From NCBI GenBank assembly GCA_947650285.1, contig CANTFL010001471.1, positions 215,601-279,600 on the forward strand: a stretch of DNA of 64,000 bases. Reading direction: 5' to 3'. Numbering within the stretch: the first letter of the stretch is position 1; each line of letters begins with the position of its first letter. Of this stretch, positions 1 through 13,829 are shown one piece after another. The notes beneath the pieces are model-generated. The model was not told the origin of the DNA. It saw only the letters and a program-made list of their open reading frames with translations, and did no database searches. Source of the stretch: Hyaloperonospora brassicae. Its lineage: Eukaryota > Oomycota > Peronosporomycetes > Peronosporales > Peronosporaceae. The translations under genes and the position numbers were made by a program.

Positions 1-3000
1 AAAGAGGCTTGTATAAGCAGACACTTAATACAGCGTCGCAAGCCTTAAGAAAGTCCAGCAGAATAACAAACCGACTTTTTCGTTTAGTATCGTACAGGAC
101 GTGGCTGAGATCGACTAGATTCATATCAAAATTACCATTGTAAACATCTGTCGATCATGCACGAAGTCTTTTGCGAGTCGTCAAGAATTTAGTCAACACG
201 TATTGTACCCTTGTTTGCAGCAACTACGCAAAGACTTTGTAACTACTTTGAAGTTAGAAAATTGGCTGACGATCCATCGCTTCCATCAAACTTTCTCTTA
301 GCAAGAGATAATGGTCGGTGAAACATTAAAAGAGGACGAGGGATCCGTCCAGTCAAGTAAAATTACTACCCCACATTAGAATTGATAGAAGAAGTGCGAA
401 TAATTGTAAAAGGGTAAGGCCCAGTAAAATCGTCGAGAGGCATTGTGAGATGATTGGTATCAATTCACACTAATTGCTAAGACGCTTATTTATGCGAGAT
501 TAATTTTGTGGGCAGTGTGTGTCGTGAAGCCCCTATATAGAGGTGACATGTTTATCTTGACCCGGTCGGCAAACCTATAAAAACTTTCGTCCGCCGACAG
601 CCATTTCGACAATACATTATATTATCATCATTAGATGTTCCTGCCGTTCTTTTATACAAGCAAAGTAGTATGATCAGGCTGTATGACTACTAGTTTTCGG
701 ACCCGTCGCTTAAAGCTCGCTCGGCCCTTTTCCTACATCTATCCCCCAAAGCAAAAATTCACACTTGGCTACGTCGAGGTCTGAAAATCAAGTTTGAACT
801 GCCTGACCTAATTGCGATAGAATACAAGTCCCTGACGATTTTAACATGACCTAGTCCGGATTCAAAAACGGCCATCGGGTACACCAAACGACCGTGGAAA
901 ATATCCCTGCTTGTGCCACTCAAGTGCTAAACAGATTTGTGGTGACCCGTATGGAATGATAGGTGTTAAATATTGCAATAATATAATGTAACGCATCAAC
1001 ACAGCAACATCGCCGAGTTATTTTGGTAAGTTGGGCTGTTGCGTTGGGGTATAATGACATCCCTTGGCGGTTCGCTGATTGGGTCCAGGTGTGGGTTCGT
1101 CTATCGGATCCTCACAACCAAATCTCTAGGAGATTGTCGGGGCCGAATAGGAATTATGACTTTCACTTCCTGTGATTTCACATCAACGAGTAAAGGTTGA
1201 CGCTTTATGCCTATTTACAGGTCACCAGGTGCAGTATACACCCGACTAGAAAGATCACGGTGCACTAGGCTGAGGACGACCGGCTTGCTACAAGACATGT
1301 ATTAAATGGTCATTTAAATCTGGTTAATTGGCTTGTTGCTCGTCAGCACTTAAAATGGGGCCATCTAGTGGGTCACAGGCTTGTCGGTCAACAAGACTTA
1401 TCTTTTGCTGGAAAATAGTGACAGCCCGGGCATACTCCGTTACCTTGACGCTACCAGTCTGATCCTCTACAGGTTATACCTCTCGAGGTGTCTACAGGGA
1501 CTTACCGTGAAGTGTACGCGTGTCTTAGAGTCATTATATCGCTCTGTATCAATCATCACTTTACTATATCAAAATGGCTACGATGATGGCTCCTACGCTC
1601 TCTACTCTCACTCCTCTACAGATACCTGATTCAATAACCGAAGATCTTTACACTCCCGCCAACCTCGACTTGTCCCGATATTGCTGACTTGTCAAGCTTT
1701 GCTGGTTTATTCCAATTCTTCGACTCGTCGAATTACGTCGATTGCGGCCGGGTTGACAGATTATTACGGATAGTAGTTATATACATCGAATTTGACGAGT
1801 TAGAAATGAGTGCTTGATTACCCTCTAGACGCGATCTACTTGCTCTACAGAATTGTAACATTGATGAATGCAACTGGATTGCTCCCATTCAACTATATAA
1901 CATGCTATCCAAACCTTTTGTATCGCCGTCTGCATGTGCCCCTGATCACCCTTGCTTCTGCCAGTTACGTTGCCGCAGAAGTGACTGCAATTGGAAAGGA
2001 AAGGGTTTGAATCGGTTACAAGCGGGATCCTCAATTTCTTCGAGCGTTGGTCTGTCGAAGCAACAAAAGTCGCCAGCAAGGGTAGTATTCATGAGAGGAA
2101 TAACCCTCAAGAGATTTGTAAAAAGCCTCACGATTGTACCGTGCTATGGGTGCATACATACCATATGACGAGGACATCCTCACCCATAGAGATTGCAAGT
2201 ACTCGACTCTTTCAGTATATCGGAAGCCATACAATAGCAATTTTGCGCATTTAAGTATTCAAAAATAGATACTCTCGCCTTTCTGTACAATTAAGTGAGT
2301 CAAAACGATTGGGTTGTCTAGGATGGTAAGCTGACAACAAATTCCGCTAAGGAGATCGCAGAGAGACCTTCTCCTCCTCGGTGTACACGAATGACACTTC
2401 AATTCAGCATTCCAGCGGAAGCTGGAATACAGGTGTCTGTCTTTATAACGAGTTTCAAATGTCCCTGGCTGCACTTTAAAATTTTATTACATGTTTAGCA
2501 ACGTTGATCAAATCGCTTGAGGTAGCCCAGCACGAACGTAAATTTTTGAAATTAACAACGTCATCTGCGTCCCTTGTTCTATTACATGCACTTGGAAGTT
2601 TTTTCCAGTTTTATGGTATAAATCTCTGCTTGCTAGGGTCCAAAACAAAACATTATTCGAGGAAAACAACCTTCTCCAGTAGACACGTGCCCCAGTTGAC
2701 GATACGCACGCTTTCTTGTTATACTAGTTCTTTCGAATTAGAATTTATAACAATGACATTGCACGGATGCTTTGAGCGATTTGCCTACAGTCTTCTTCAG
2801 CACAAAGATCTTTTCTTCTACAAATAGAGCGACGAAAGCGTGATGACGCACATTATTTTTGGAGGGGGTCGCAATGATGTAACATGTCGTCTACCACATC
2901 AGATACCCTTGCCGACAGCTTTATTAATCGACTTTGTTGTATAAAGGGGTGATACTAGATGATAAGAGTCAAAATTTAGTACGCGCAATCCGTTGTTCGA

Positions 3001-6000
3001 ATCAATTTTTGTGAGCGTATAAACAGTGTTTTGTCGATACTTCAAATATCTAGAAAGTAAGCATCCCGAGGCCACAGCTCTATTCGCTCAACAAAACTTT
3101 GGACTGCCAAGACATCCAATTGCTTGTCATGAAAATCCTCGCGCATTGAAGGAGTTTCTCTGGATGATCCGCGCTAATGACAACAACACCTTCAGGTACC
3201 GTATACTCGTGGACACGGCGTCAAAGACGATTTAGGACATTAACATCGAGAGACCCTCACATTGCTGGTCAGCCACCCCGATCCATGCGGGCGTCTATAA
3301 ATGACTTAAATCTTGTCAAGAACTGGCACGACCCATTCTTTATTTCGAAACAATTGAAATACTGAATTTTTTGTACCCATCTGCCATTAGCTATGATGAG
3401 GCTTTGTGCCCCGATCTCGAAATGAAGGACTTTTAAGTACTAAGGTCTAAGCCTGACGTAGGTAGAAGAGCCAATTAAGATGACTGATTCGCAAAAGAAG
3501 TTGGATAGTTATTCCTGAATAAGTTCACGACAAGTTAGGTCTAAACGCTATCGTTTTGCAGGGTTATCAGCCATCTTTACAAAAAGTACGCCTTATTCCA
3601 AACGATTTATTTAAAAAATATAAGATGACCTTCTTCAGATAACTGCCGGTCTAGCATCCCGTCGAAGACAGGGCTGTATATAGTATCGGTAAGTTTAAAA
3701 TGAACACCATCTCTTCTATATGTTACAAAAGACTGGGTCATGCTTTGTCGCAAAATGAAGTGCTATTGGCAAAGCGTCCGTTACGAAAAATTTTGCCATT
3801 CGGAGCTACTTGATGCATACTTTCAAGACAGAGATCATACCTATATACATTTTATTAACACCCTCGTATGAACATCTGACCGTGATAGGATTTGTAGCAG
3901 CTTTACTGATCTCATATACGCCCGCGATGAATGATGTCGAGGAATATACGATACGTCGCACCATTATATTTTAATCGCCCATTTATAGTCATGGTCCTCC
4001 CCGACTAAAGCCCACATTGGAATGGCTCAGCAAACGTCACACGATCGTGGCCTTATTTTTAATTGTGTCTATAAAATATACGCCATGAGCTCCGCGTTCA
4101 AAACCACTGTTGCCGCCGCGTCAAATTCGACGATTCTCTTCCTGCTGCTCATTCCAGAACCGCTCCTATGCGTGCCCAATTTTCTGCACCTCATGCACCG
4201 GCGAGCCTCATGTTCGGACTGAAAGCCTTGGTCTCAACCAAAGCTTTCACCGATGCCGTCTTATTGCTTTATCTGTAGATGTGCTCGTTCGTCCACCCAT
4301 TTACAAGATATTCTTTGCGTGACTCCGCGCTACTCATCTACAAACTAAAATTGCATCGTCGTATATATAAGGGACGAGTGCGCAACAAGCATATCGTCTA
4401 ATATGCTTCCTCCATACAAGCGCCGATGCTGCTGAGTTTTGTGATGATATTGAAAGCTTCGCTGCAAAAGTGCAATGCATTCACGCCTTACGACATCTAC
4501 ATGTTGAACATCTCCCGCATTAGGTGAATACAGCCAGCCATCTGTGAGCCGCTGTATATAGTCTACAAGAGTGTCCACGCGAGTCATGACTAGTCGCAAA
4601 TGTCAGTTACATGGTACTGTTTCGCGTCCACATGTAGCAGCATCAGTCAAAACACGATGTTGCTGAATATGAAATACTCGCCCATTATCAGAATATTCGC
4701 ACAGGTAAAATCACTTCACCATTCCACGACATATCACGTTGAATTGGTCAAGAATACGCCACGCATGTAGCGGCGCCATTTTTCGTAGCTGTCACCGTTT
4801 TGATATTTGATAGAGACCTCAGAGAATGCTTCTTTGATGGAAATTATGGATCTTGGGCTTATAATCTACTTAGGGCGTAAAGAGCTTGTTTCCAAAAATT
4901 ATGCTGCTTGCAGAGAATTCAATACTAAATTTTATACCGAGTGAAGACGACTTGTGAGGTATATGGATTTTTTGAAAATGAGTAATATATCGTTATCATT
5001 AATGCGTATGCTAAACTACATCTAATTACATGTTGCATTAAATCAATCTGATCTGAGTGCGTTTAATGAGCCCAATCGTATAATGAAAAGTGACGTCATT
5101 AAAATCACGTCGAAGACTTACCGTGATGACGCGAGGACGGATTTAAGGATGACTGGTAGCCATTACGATGTAACTTCACCGATAAGTATTTATAGCAACA
5201 TGAATTAGAAAATCACGTCGAAATGAACAATAATGAGATACTGGATACATTTCCATGCAATGTAACGATCACTATCGTATGAGCTAAAGAAATATAGCAA
5301 GGTTTGGGTGCAGCATGAGCTTGTGAAATACATTTTCAAACATATCGACTTGCGTTTGCCAAACTAAATGGTCTTCCTCTGTTTCAACATCGCTAAAATA
5401 AGATCAGTAAGTTAATATAACTCAAGCTCAGTACGTTGAGTGATACTGGCCTTCCATATAATCTAACGGAATGGATTAAAACTTTGCAGCTTAAATGCTA
5501 AGGAAAGTGTAAAATGCCAGTACAAAACATATAGATTAGACTGGACAGTTCAATGGAATTTCATACAACTATTCCTCGAAATAAGTTATGCCGCCATCGA
5601 CGTACAAGTAGAAATCGGTTTTACATAAGCTGCCAGTGACGTTAGATATAAATTTTACATCGTTAATAGCTTCGAGCTATCGAGAAACGGCTTGCCGTCA
5701 AACATTATGTCATTCTCACCGTACTTTATGCAGCAAAATGAAGTGATATTATATTCCTTTTCGAATTTAGGAGTCGATATGATAAATTAAAATTATGTAG
5801 CATTCGCTATCATTAATACATTATAATTCCTCAATCTATGAGCTATATTCCAGCTTTGTACGTCAAAGTGCATCAGTGCAAGACCAATTGATAGCGAACA
5901 TAGGTGCAATGTACAAAATACAAATGATCGATTACCAAAGATCTTTTGCTTTTCGCAAGTCGAGCTAAGAATGAATCTTATATTAGCAACGGGTGTGTTC

Positions 6001-7000
6001 AAGTTGCGTGTGAAGGGCACCTATTTTACGAGAGTTGACTTTTGGATCTTATTCTTCACGCAAGTTTTGCTTATACTTGCTTTGCTTTTATTGAAGAGCT
6101 ATACCATCATGCAAGCTCTGCACACAATATAAGCAGTCGTCAACCCTGACTGTTGACATCGTATATAATTTTCATTCTAAGTCTTTGTTACAAAACAGAA
6201 ATGCTTGCTAATTTTTCTCCTTTCCATCTGTATTGGCATTTAGATTCTCACTTCTGTTAATACCATTTAGTGAATATACAATCTAAAGTGAAAAAACGCG
6301 ACTAAGCAATCACAATTACTGGAAGCGAAAGATTCAATCATGACTCTTAAGCAACGGCCAATCACATTCATAATATTAAATGATAAGCACATGCTTGTAG
6401 GCTGAGGTTAGTATGTGCACGGTGAACAGGTACATATAATCAAACTCAGGACCCTAGGTCGCCTGACAAGTGTTGTCTTTGATGACCCAACTACCGAAGA
6501 TTCTACTACGTCGATGGCTGTTATTACTTGTCTACTATTTTTACGACTATTTATACTAGTGTTCTACTGTAACAGATAAGTATTTTATTTGATTCCATTG
6601 GGTAAGTAGACTCTGATCGAATCAATTCATTCCACAAATAGTAAGGGAAAACATTCGACTGGCCGTCAAGGAACTAATGCTGGGTTGGTTTCTATCACAA
6701 GCGCATCATCAAATACCAGACAAATTCAGTAGTACATCTGACAAAACAATATACTCGAGGTAAATCTTGAGTGGTACGACCTTAACAAATATGTAATGTT
6801 TGGTCACGTGTACCCTGTGGCGCACTATTTCTTGCTATCAGTCTTGTATTAAGTACGCAAATACGGATATGAGTCGTGATAGCCACTTAAGTAGGCATTG
6901 TTCAGATTTACTCCGGTAGCGAGGAGCAGCATCCATTTATGCACTTAGACGGCTGTTTGCCACTTATGAACTTATTTAAAATCGTCAATTTACGTATAAA
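1..7000. other. AT-rich gene-free stretch
   Basis: I find no gene here. Open frames are short (at most about 107 codons), mostly lack a credible start, show no domain I recognise, and alternate among frames. Base composition is more AT-rich than in the gene island from 20 kb on, most clearly between about 4.8 and 6.9 kb. One stretch near 3026-3235 (+) reads about 70 codons with a somewhat protein-like composition but has no ATG at its head; it may be a fragment of an old element. The whole block is best read as decayed repeat or intergenic DNA. Confidence 0.6.
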
Positions 7001-7619
7001 GCTTGATAGCGCAAACCTACTGGAGACATCTCTTCTCCCTAAGGGGTGGGGCGGGTCGGCGGTCAACTCCTCCTGGGTTTTTTCATCCTCCATCGCTCCG
7101 TAAAAATTCACTTGCGACCAAGATAACAACGCGCCACGCAGCACTCATCCGGTTGCGGCTAAAGCAGCCGAAGAGGGGTCGACGGCTATGACAAGCAGTT
7201 GTCTACGGTAAACGCTAGCACAGACTCACTACTTTTTTCCTTCTCTCCTCTCACCTGTGACAATACAGAGGGGGCGACGACACAGGAGACGCGACCATCT
7301 GCCGTGGGTAGTAGCCGGGTGTCCGAAGAGGCGCCGGTCCAAGAACCCCGGCAGGTCGTCACAGCTGACATGTTTCTGGTCTTGATCGCGGATACGAAGC
7401 TTAACTCAGGTCCTGTCCAGTTGGAAGCGTAGCAATCAATAATTGTAGCGCTCTTCGCAGTAGAGTATGCAAAAATAACACATAATAAAGCGGCGCTTCC
7501 AGCCTCGAAACAACATTTCTCAAATCCCAAGACTTTAAAGGCTGTCAAGTCGGCTCCGGCTAATTGAGCAGGTCTGTGCAAAGAGCACCTGTACTTTCCA
7601 AGATTGACAACGACTCGCT

Positions 7620-8990
7620 AGAAATCCAAGCAAGGAGATTTTATTGACTCATTGGCGCTCACGGATGTCGTTCGGAAGCTGTCTGATCAGCATAAGTGGA
7701 CCAAGGCTCCTATTTTAAATCAATGGGCGCACGTAGTGCACCAGGACACAACACCACCCGAGTCAAGCCAACCGCTATAATCCGGTCCCAAGTATGACGG
7801 CTTTATGTTTGACATCGCCAAGTATCCGACGGATGTTGCAGCGCACCATCACGCGGTTTGCGAAGGTAGCTCAAACACGGTCTTTAAGCTCCGCTTGCGT
7901 GAACACGTTGACGACAATTTCGGTTGATTATCGTCGGAATTGCCGAGGGTCATATAGCGTGCAGAGGTAAACCTTACTTCCTCCGAGCGGTGTTGGACAG
8001 CAAGAAGCGGCTTCGTATTTACAGCACTATCTAAGCTCAGGTTAAGGGTCAACTGGCTCTTTACCTCGACCGTAATAGGTAAATCCTATCTGTCGGCACA
8101 CTACACGTTCGATCATTAGAACTATCCTCGATTCAGCGGAAAATGCCAAGATAAATTGGCCTGAAATTCACACCTTTTTTGGTTTGACAAATACGATCAA
8201 CTATAATCGATCGAATAAGGCCATCCATTTCTTATTCTTTTCTCGAACAGCGGACTCGCGACTCAAGGATGTTGAAATTCATTGTAGATGGCGTGTCTAC
8301 ACTCTAACAAACGCACAATACCCCGGAAGCGGTTCCATCTGGAAGCAATAGCAAGGACGGACTGGTCTTGCGCGGCAGCAAAGAGCGGAATACTCGATTG
8401 TACTGCACAATCTCACCAGATGTAACGGGATTGACCGCTTGTGGTGTATTTCAAGTCCAAGGTTCCAACTGATGTTGAGTTTGAAGAATTGAACACGTAT
8501 TGCCTCATGTCACGGACATCTTCTTCATGAAAAGTCACATTTTAACTACATGGCTGTCTTTTTTTCCTGCAAGTGGTGGTGCGAAAATAATGATTCTAAA
8601 CACCCATCATTATTCCTCATATCGATGTGGACCGCCGCCCACATCGGTATGACGACAACCCAAAGCTCGATGTGGCTATACTGAAGACCAATTACGAGGG
8701 ACTGGCGGAATCGAAGTCATGGAAAGTAATTCCCAAGCCATCGAGGAATTGGCTTAACCATTAGAAGTGTCGAAAATATGCGCCGGATAGCGAATGAGCA
8801 ACAATTTGAGGCGTTAGCTCAAGCTGCTGCCACGCCCTGTTCGGCAGCAAGTGCTTCGACCCCCGAGACGAAGGGCCCTTATGTTAAGGATTTTGGGCGG
8901 ACGAGTGCAATTTACACCACATTTAGCAAGAGCGCCACGATCGCAGTGGTTGCATCGGAGCCGGTGATTTAGCAACCATGGAGAACGTAA
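7620..8990 (+). pseudogene. LINE ORF1 (gag-like) remnant, copy A
   Basis: The frame around 7680-7860 reads KLSDQHKWTKAPILNQWAH and then a segment ending in FMFDIAKYPTD. This matches VRWSKLPVLNQWTAKM and MLNPDKYHP in copy B (45520-45660). Near 8670-8710 another frame reads ARCGYTEDQLRGTG, matching ARCGYTTEQLRGTA immediately after the CCHC zinc knuckle in copy B; in copy A the knuckle itself is damaged. Such CCHC-bearing ORF1 proteins bind the element RNA. Multiple stops and frame changes make this a pseudogene. Confidence 0.5.
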
Positions 8991-9662
8991 CCGCTTTGTG
9001 GATCTCGACAGCCCTGGGCGGATCGCTACAACCCGGAGATAGCTCAGAAAATATTAACGGGGCGTTTTTCGCGGCTTCAAGCGGCTGCGGAGCAGGACAC
9101 GCCGGCTGCGAGACCGACCGTCACACTTTCGGTACTGGATTCCCATCCATCTGACACTAAGCAAACTTTCGGGCTCAGCCCCGCCTGACGCCGGCCGAAC
9201 ACATGAGGAAGGCGCAGTAGTGCTCACGGGGTAGAGCGCCGGTAGAGTCAGGACCGGCGCTTTTAAATCTAAGCAATCAGAAGAGTATTACATTGAAAAT
9301 CTCTGCATTCTCTTGGATGCTGGCGATAAGTATGCTATCTCTCTAGGACCTCACCCGACTACTGTGCCGCACGATATTAGGGGGGCTGGTGTATAAAATT
9401 TGCGCGAGGTAATCACGCCGGCAATTGACAATTTTATGGCTATGGCTATACCACAAGCTGTCGCAGACGCACCCCTGGATATATCGATCGATGAGTCGGA
9501 ACGCCTAACGGCTTGTAATAAACGTGGAATATAGTATACGGCCTCCTGCACATGGAAAATAACTACGCACACGATCTTCGAGTCTGCGCTCTGAAGAACG
9601 TGGGTTGCGTATGGGTAACGATGTCCCGTGCGTATTCAACAAATCAGTTCAAGTAGTTTGTA

Positions 9663-10208
9663 ATGAATTTTGCTGCCACTCCTTCGGATATCGGTTCGAT
9701 CGTCGGAGTAAGGAAATGGGGAGGCAGCGATACTCTTGCTATGGCAGCATCTTTCCTCCGACGCGCGATCTATGTCTTCCATGAGACGGAGGAGGCTTCG
9801 GGTCCTCTATGCGGACTAAAATACCGTCCCGCAGTCGTACCGAAGAACAACATGGCTGTGGAGACAGCTAGCGAGCATCTTCTTTCTTTAGTGGACTTTC
9901 TGAACGCAATGCAGACAACCAAATTGGATCCCACTCAGACCTACCCATTGGTCCTGCGACTGGACGGCCGACATCGCTCAGCGCTGCTTCATTATTATTG
10001 TAAAGCCGGGCTTCCAGACCTTGTCGATGACACGATCGACCTCCGACATCACCCAAAGCTAATCCTTATTAGATTCTTCGCAACCCAAGAAGACGGAGTT
10101 TATACAAACCAACGCGCTCACGTCGGCCCATTCTTCCGATCAGCCTGCTTCAGCTCCCACGACTCGAGACCTCTGGCCTGTGGTATCTACCGACCGTCCA
10201 GTACCTAG
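9663..10208 (+). pseudogene. OTU-like domain remnant of LINE copy A
   Basis: This 181-codon frame begins MNFAATPSDIGSIVG and contains WGGSDTLAMAASFLRRAIYVF. It is collinear with GGCEVVGLAASFLRKDINVF in copy B. The pattern 'WGG-x-x-x-L-x-x-x-A-x-x-L-x-x-x-I-x-V-F' resembles the middle of OTU-family cysteine peptidases, where it precedes the catalytic His region. The N-terminal half that should hold the catalytic Cys is not intact upstream (9200-9660 is full of stops). The OTU assignment is an inference from motif spacing only. An alternative is another papain-like fold or a non-enzymatic ORF segment. Confidence 0.4.
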
Positions 10209-11939
10209 TGGGTCACACCAACTTATCGTCTACTGAGTGCGCAGTACGACGCCCCGTATCCATCTGCTAATGAGACGCGGAAGCGGGGTCATGATAACGG
10301 GCAGACGGGATGTGCCCTCGAGAGCACTATGGGGTGTAAGAGACACATTGCATTTCCTATGAAAGATGCGAACAGTGGCAACGCCATTGGCTTCGTCGTG
10401 ATCACGAATTTGGACGGGCGTATTGACCGAGACGAATGACCGGCGGTTTGATAGGCTCGTATTCCAGCATGACCAGCAACAGCTACGACATGATATCCAG
10501 CGGCTTACAGCCCGTCGAAACCTACGGTCAAAACAGCTCAACAAGATTCATCTATTCTTCTTCACCATGTTTGCCGGTTTGTTTTCCCTGCAGAGCTCCT
10601 CAACAGCCTTGACGTCCAAGAACTGGTTCATTGGACGGCGCGTTGGCGCCAAAAGTGTCTTCTACTTATCGTCAAATGTTGACTGAGCTTGCCGTTCAAA
10701 TATGGCTGTTTCAAGGGATATAAAGCACTATGCACCGGTCTCCTTATCATGTTTACCTCCTCTTATCGATAAGGCTGATGATTGGTGCCGTATGCGTGCA
10801 TGAGTTTATGCGGCAGATGAAATCTTAGAGCCATGTCGCCTTCGCAAAAGAGTTAGAATCAGGGCATCACTCAGTGTGCTTCGTTTCATTCGAAATAGAT
10901 ACAGCGATTATAGCGGATGGGATCGATGCTATACCCTCAACCTCTGTTAAAGTCCTTTGGCACCTGGAGATTGTCGAAAAAAACGCCTCCTTCAAGGCTT
11001 CCTGTAACCCGAGAAGCGATCAGCAGGTCGACTAGCGGCCGGTGGCCTACTTCTTCTGTTAAATTGATCGAAGGAAGGAACTAAAAGCAGATGTGATCCC
11101 TTGAGTGTGTTTTCACAACTGAAATAAGATTATACAAACACGATGCACCTCGGCTACTCCTGATGGTGCATCACTAACTACTTCCTACTACAAGAACAAC
11201 CGCCACTATCTTCACACGGGCCCTGTCGCCTTCCACCTTTCGTTTTAACCCCGTCGCCGCTTGCCCAATATTCCAACGGTCGTCTTGGCTCATACGACCA
11301 ACTGTCGTCTTCAACATCCAACTTGCAACTCGAAGTTCAACATCTTCTAATCCGCAAAAAAAACAGCCGGGGATTAACAGATTTTACATTAGTAAGGGCA
11401 TATTCATTGATATGATCGCACTCAGTTTCGAAATGACGATCTTTGTGACGCTAAAGAATTCGGGTGTCATGCATTACTCTCTATTTTGACATGGAGGGGA
11501 TCCGACCACTGCTCTTATGTTTATTTTTATTGATCGTTTATCACAAACGTTACGCAATATGTACGTGTAATTGAAAAATGTGAGGGCTGGCTACATGTCT
11601 GCTTGGCGCAGTCTGTCTGGCCGTAAACAACCTAATATTTAATTGCCTTAAGTAACTCACGTCAACCGCCCAGACGAAGCGAAGTAGTTAAGTTATAGTG
11701 GAGAAAATGTTTAAGGTAAACTCTGCAACTATGACCCCCCTGCTTTCGTATTGTAGCACTAGTTTAGCACGAGTAGGAGGCGTAGATAATTTGATGACTT
11801 ATACATCCTCTCTGCAAGCTGCTGCGTGGCGCCCAAATCTGTGGAGTACACGTGCCGTATCTGTTTTGATCGCAGGAATCGTCCTAAATAACATTAACGC
11901 ATTCTACCTACGGAACAAGCGATAATTTCGTAATTGATT

Positions 11940-12260
11940 CGTATCTAATTAAAACTTCCCCATCAATGAATCCCTGTTAATCGGGGATTTCAATTGTGTG
12001 CAATGACCGGTGCTGGATTGCCTTTCTCATGAACATTTCAAAGATTGGAAAGCTCTGCAATCGACTGACCCATCGACATTTTCGAGTAGACCAACTCGTG
12101 GATACTTATCACCCACGCTGACGATGAGAATGTTGTCGATCTAATCGACCAATTCCCGTATGGGAGGAGAAACAGCCAGCCGGATTGCTTTTACATCCGG
12201 ATGACATGGGCTTCTGTTGTGTGGGTGACGGTGGGACCACCACCTCAGCAAAGTGACCAC
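11940..12260 (+). pseudogene. APE-type endonuclease fragment of LINE copy A
   Basis: The frame near 11957-12120 reads NESLLIGDFNCVQ, a stop, then PVLDCLSHEHF. The GDFNC signature is characteristic of the apurinic-like endonuclease of LINEs, which nicks the target site. It corresponds to VVLLKDFNCVQSS in copy B at about 54590-54630. The in-frame stop directly after the motif and the loss of upstream motifs show that it is inactive. Confidence 0.55.
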
Positions 12261-12742
12261 CAAGACGTGGAACTACATTAACTAGTGCTTGGGAGGACCA
12301 AGAATTCGACTCTTAGTCAATCGATGTAGTATCCAATTCGGATAGGTCAACTTGAACGGGTAATTAAAGAGATTCTCGATATGATGGACGATTGAGCAGT
12401 TGGCCAGAAACCTTCTGTGCGTCAATGGGACGCTGATGTTTTTAATGTGTAAAAGGTAAATCGCATCCGTCAGTAAATAAAACGACAAAGTTGATCTAGA
12501 CACAAAGGACATAATCTGCAGCGGTAACGGCGCCAATTTAATACCATAAACCAGTGGGTTAACGAGTCTATGAAGGTACAACGCCAAGAGCACCTGGTTT
12601 GCCTGGTCCAAACACTTAAACGGAATGCTTTCCGTCTTTGCTGGTGTGGTGTAGAGAATTTCCGGACGTTTATTCCTCACTTTTGACTTGATTATAGGAG
12701 TGGTGAACTCGACGAGAGAAATCGGAGGGCACAGAAGTCAAA

Positions 12743-12787
12743 GAGCCAAGACTCGACGAACCAAGCCTCGACGAGCCAGAACTCGAC
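12743..12787. repeat. 15-bp tandem repeat, three units
   Basis: Three consecutive 15-mers of the form GARCCARRMCTCGAC start at 12743, 12758 and 12773, followed by a partial GAG. In the + frame they encode a basic Arg/Thr/Lys-rich repeat. No function is evident. Confidence 0.8.
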
Positions 12788-13088
12788 GAGGGAGCAAGAT
12801 GAGGACCAGTCCACCCCTCGTGCTATTAATATGGGACGACAAGGGGGATGAAAGGGATCCACTCAAATGTTCTTTTTGCAATCAGGGATATAAAAGGAGA
12901 TAATCAATACAGAGCAGAATTTTCAAGTCCAATACACGTGTGCAATTTTAGGGTAAGTCCCTGTGTGGGATGGATAATTCCTGTTGTTGAGTCCCGAGGA
13001 GCATAAGTTGGAGAGGTCTCGATTGAAGCGCCAGGAGTTAAGTCGGCCCGGGGTGGGTATTACTCGCTTCAAGCAAAAGACAAGTCTT

Positions 13089-13260
13089 GCCGCACGGCGA
13101 GTCGGTGACCCAATAGACGGCACCGCTTTAGGTCTCGTCGCACGGCAACATGGTGACCCAATAGACGATACCGGTTTAAGAATCGCGAACGGCGAGTCAG
13201 TGACCCAATACACGGCACTGTCCAAAGACTTGTCGAGCGACGAGCCGGTGGGTCATTAAC
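13089..13260. repeat. 48-bp minisatellite, about 3.6 units
   Basis: Units begin at about 13089, 13137 and 13184, with a truncated fourth at about 13232; the period is 47-48 bp. Each contains a core close to GGTGACCCAATAGACG. Because 48 bp is 16 codons, the + frame shows a repeating peptide with the core GDPID. Units differ by several substitutions, so the array is old. The repeats are contiguous, with no unique spacers, so this is not a CRISPR array. Confidence 0.8.
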
Positions 13261-13829
13261 CAAGGCCACCGTAAGTCTTCTAGTCGGGCGTATACTGCGC
13301 CTGGTGACCTGTAAAAGCATGATAACACCGACTTCTAATATTAGTACGAGTTCGCAGGATTAAGGAACGAAAACTGCTGAGCTTAGGAAGTATTCTGGAA
13401 AAAAGCGTGTGAGTGGTTGGAGGTATCTAGCTGGGCGAGAGCCACAACTGAACCCGAACCAGCGAACCGCGAAGGGTATATACCCGACGTCCAATCCCAA
13501 TGTGCCTACTATCTCGGCAATTGTTGTGTTGTTACTTTAAGACTGTATTGTCATAGATATGAGCAATTACTATACCACACTGGTCCTACAAGCGAGTGGC
13601 GGATTGGAAACGCGACTAAACAGTAACAGCGATTGCAAACACTCACGGGTCGGCAATCTCCAGGAATTTGACCATCGCCCCAAGATTGATAAGGTATGAT
13701 CGCCTGTTCTTAGCGAGGAGTACCGCATTGAGTCTCTCGCGTCTCTATCGACAGCGATGAGAAAATTTGTGGAGTTTCCGGAACCACGCTTGCTAACATC
13801 TTCTTATACTTGCGTGCTGTTGCTTTAAG

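Larger units (their letters stand above)
12270..13420. other. Probable insertion inside LINE copy A
   Basis: The distance from the endonuclease GDFN motif to the start of the RT region is about 1.87 kb in copy A but only about 1.06 kb in copy B. About 0.8 kb of extra DNA therefore lies between 12.27 and 13.42 kb. This stretch contains two minisatellites (12743-12787 and 13089-13260) and sequence with no similarity that I can see to copy B. I cannot identify flanking duplications or a coding domain, so the element type is unknown. Confidence 0.35.

Noticed and set aside
7186..7581. 131-codon minus-strand frame
   Set aside because: Antisense to the 5' part of LINE copy A; no domain.
12282..12680. 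132-codon minus-strand frame
   Set aside because: Lies in the putative insertion; no domain or start context; likely chance.
13089..13260. CRISPR-like array
   Set aside because: Units are contiguous, without unique spacers, and the host is eukaryotic.
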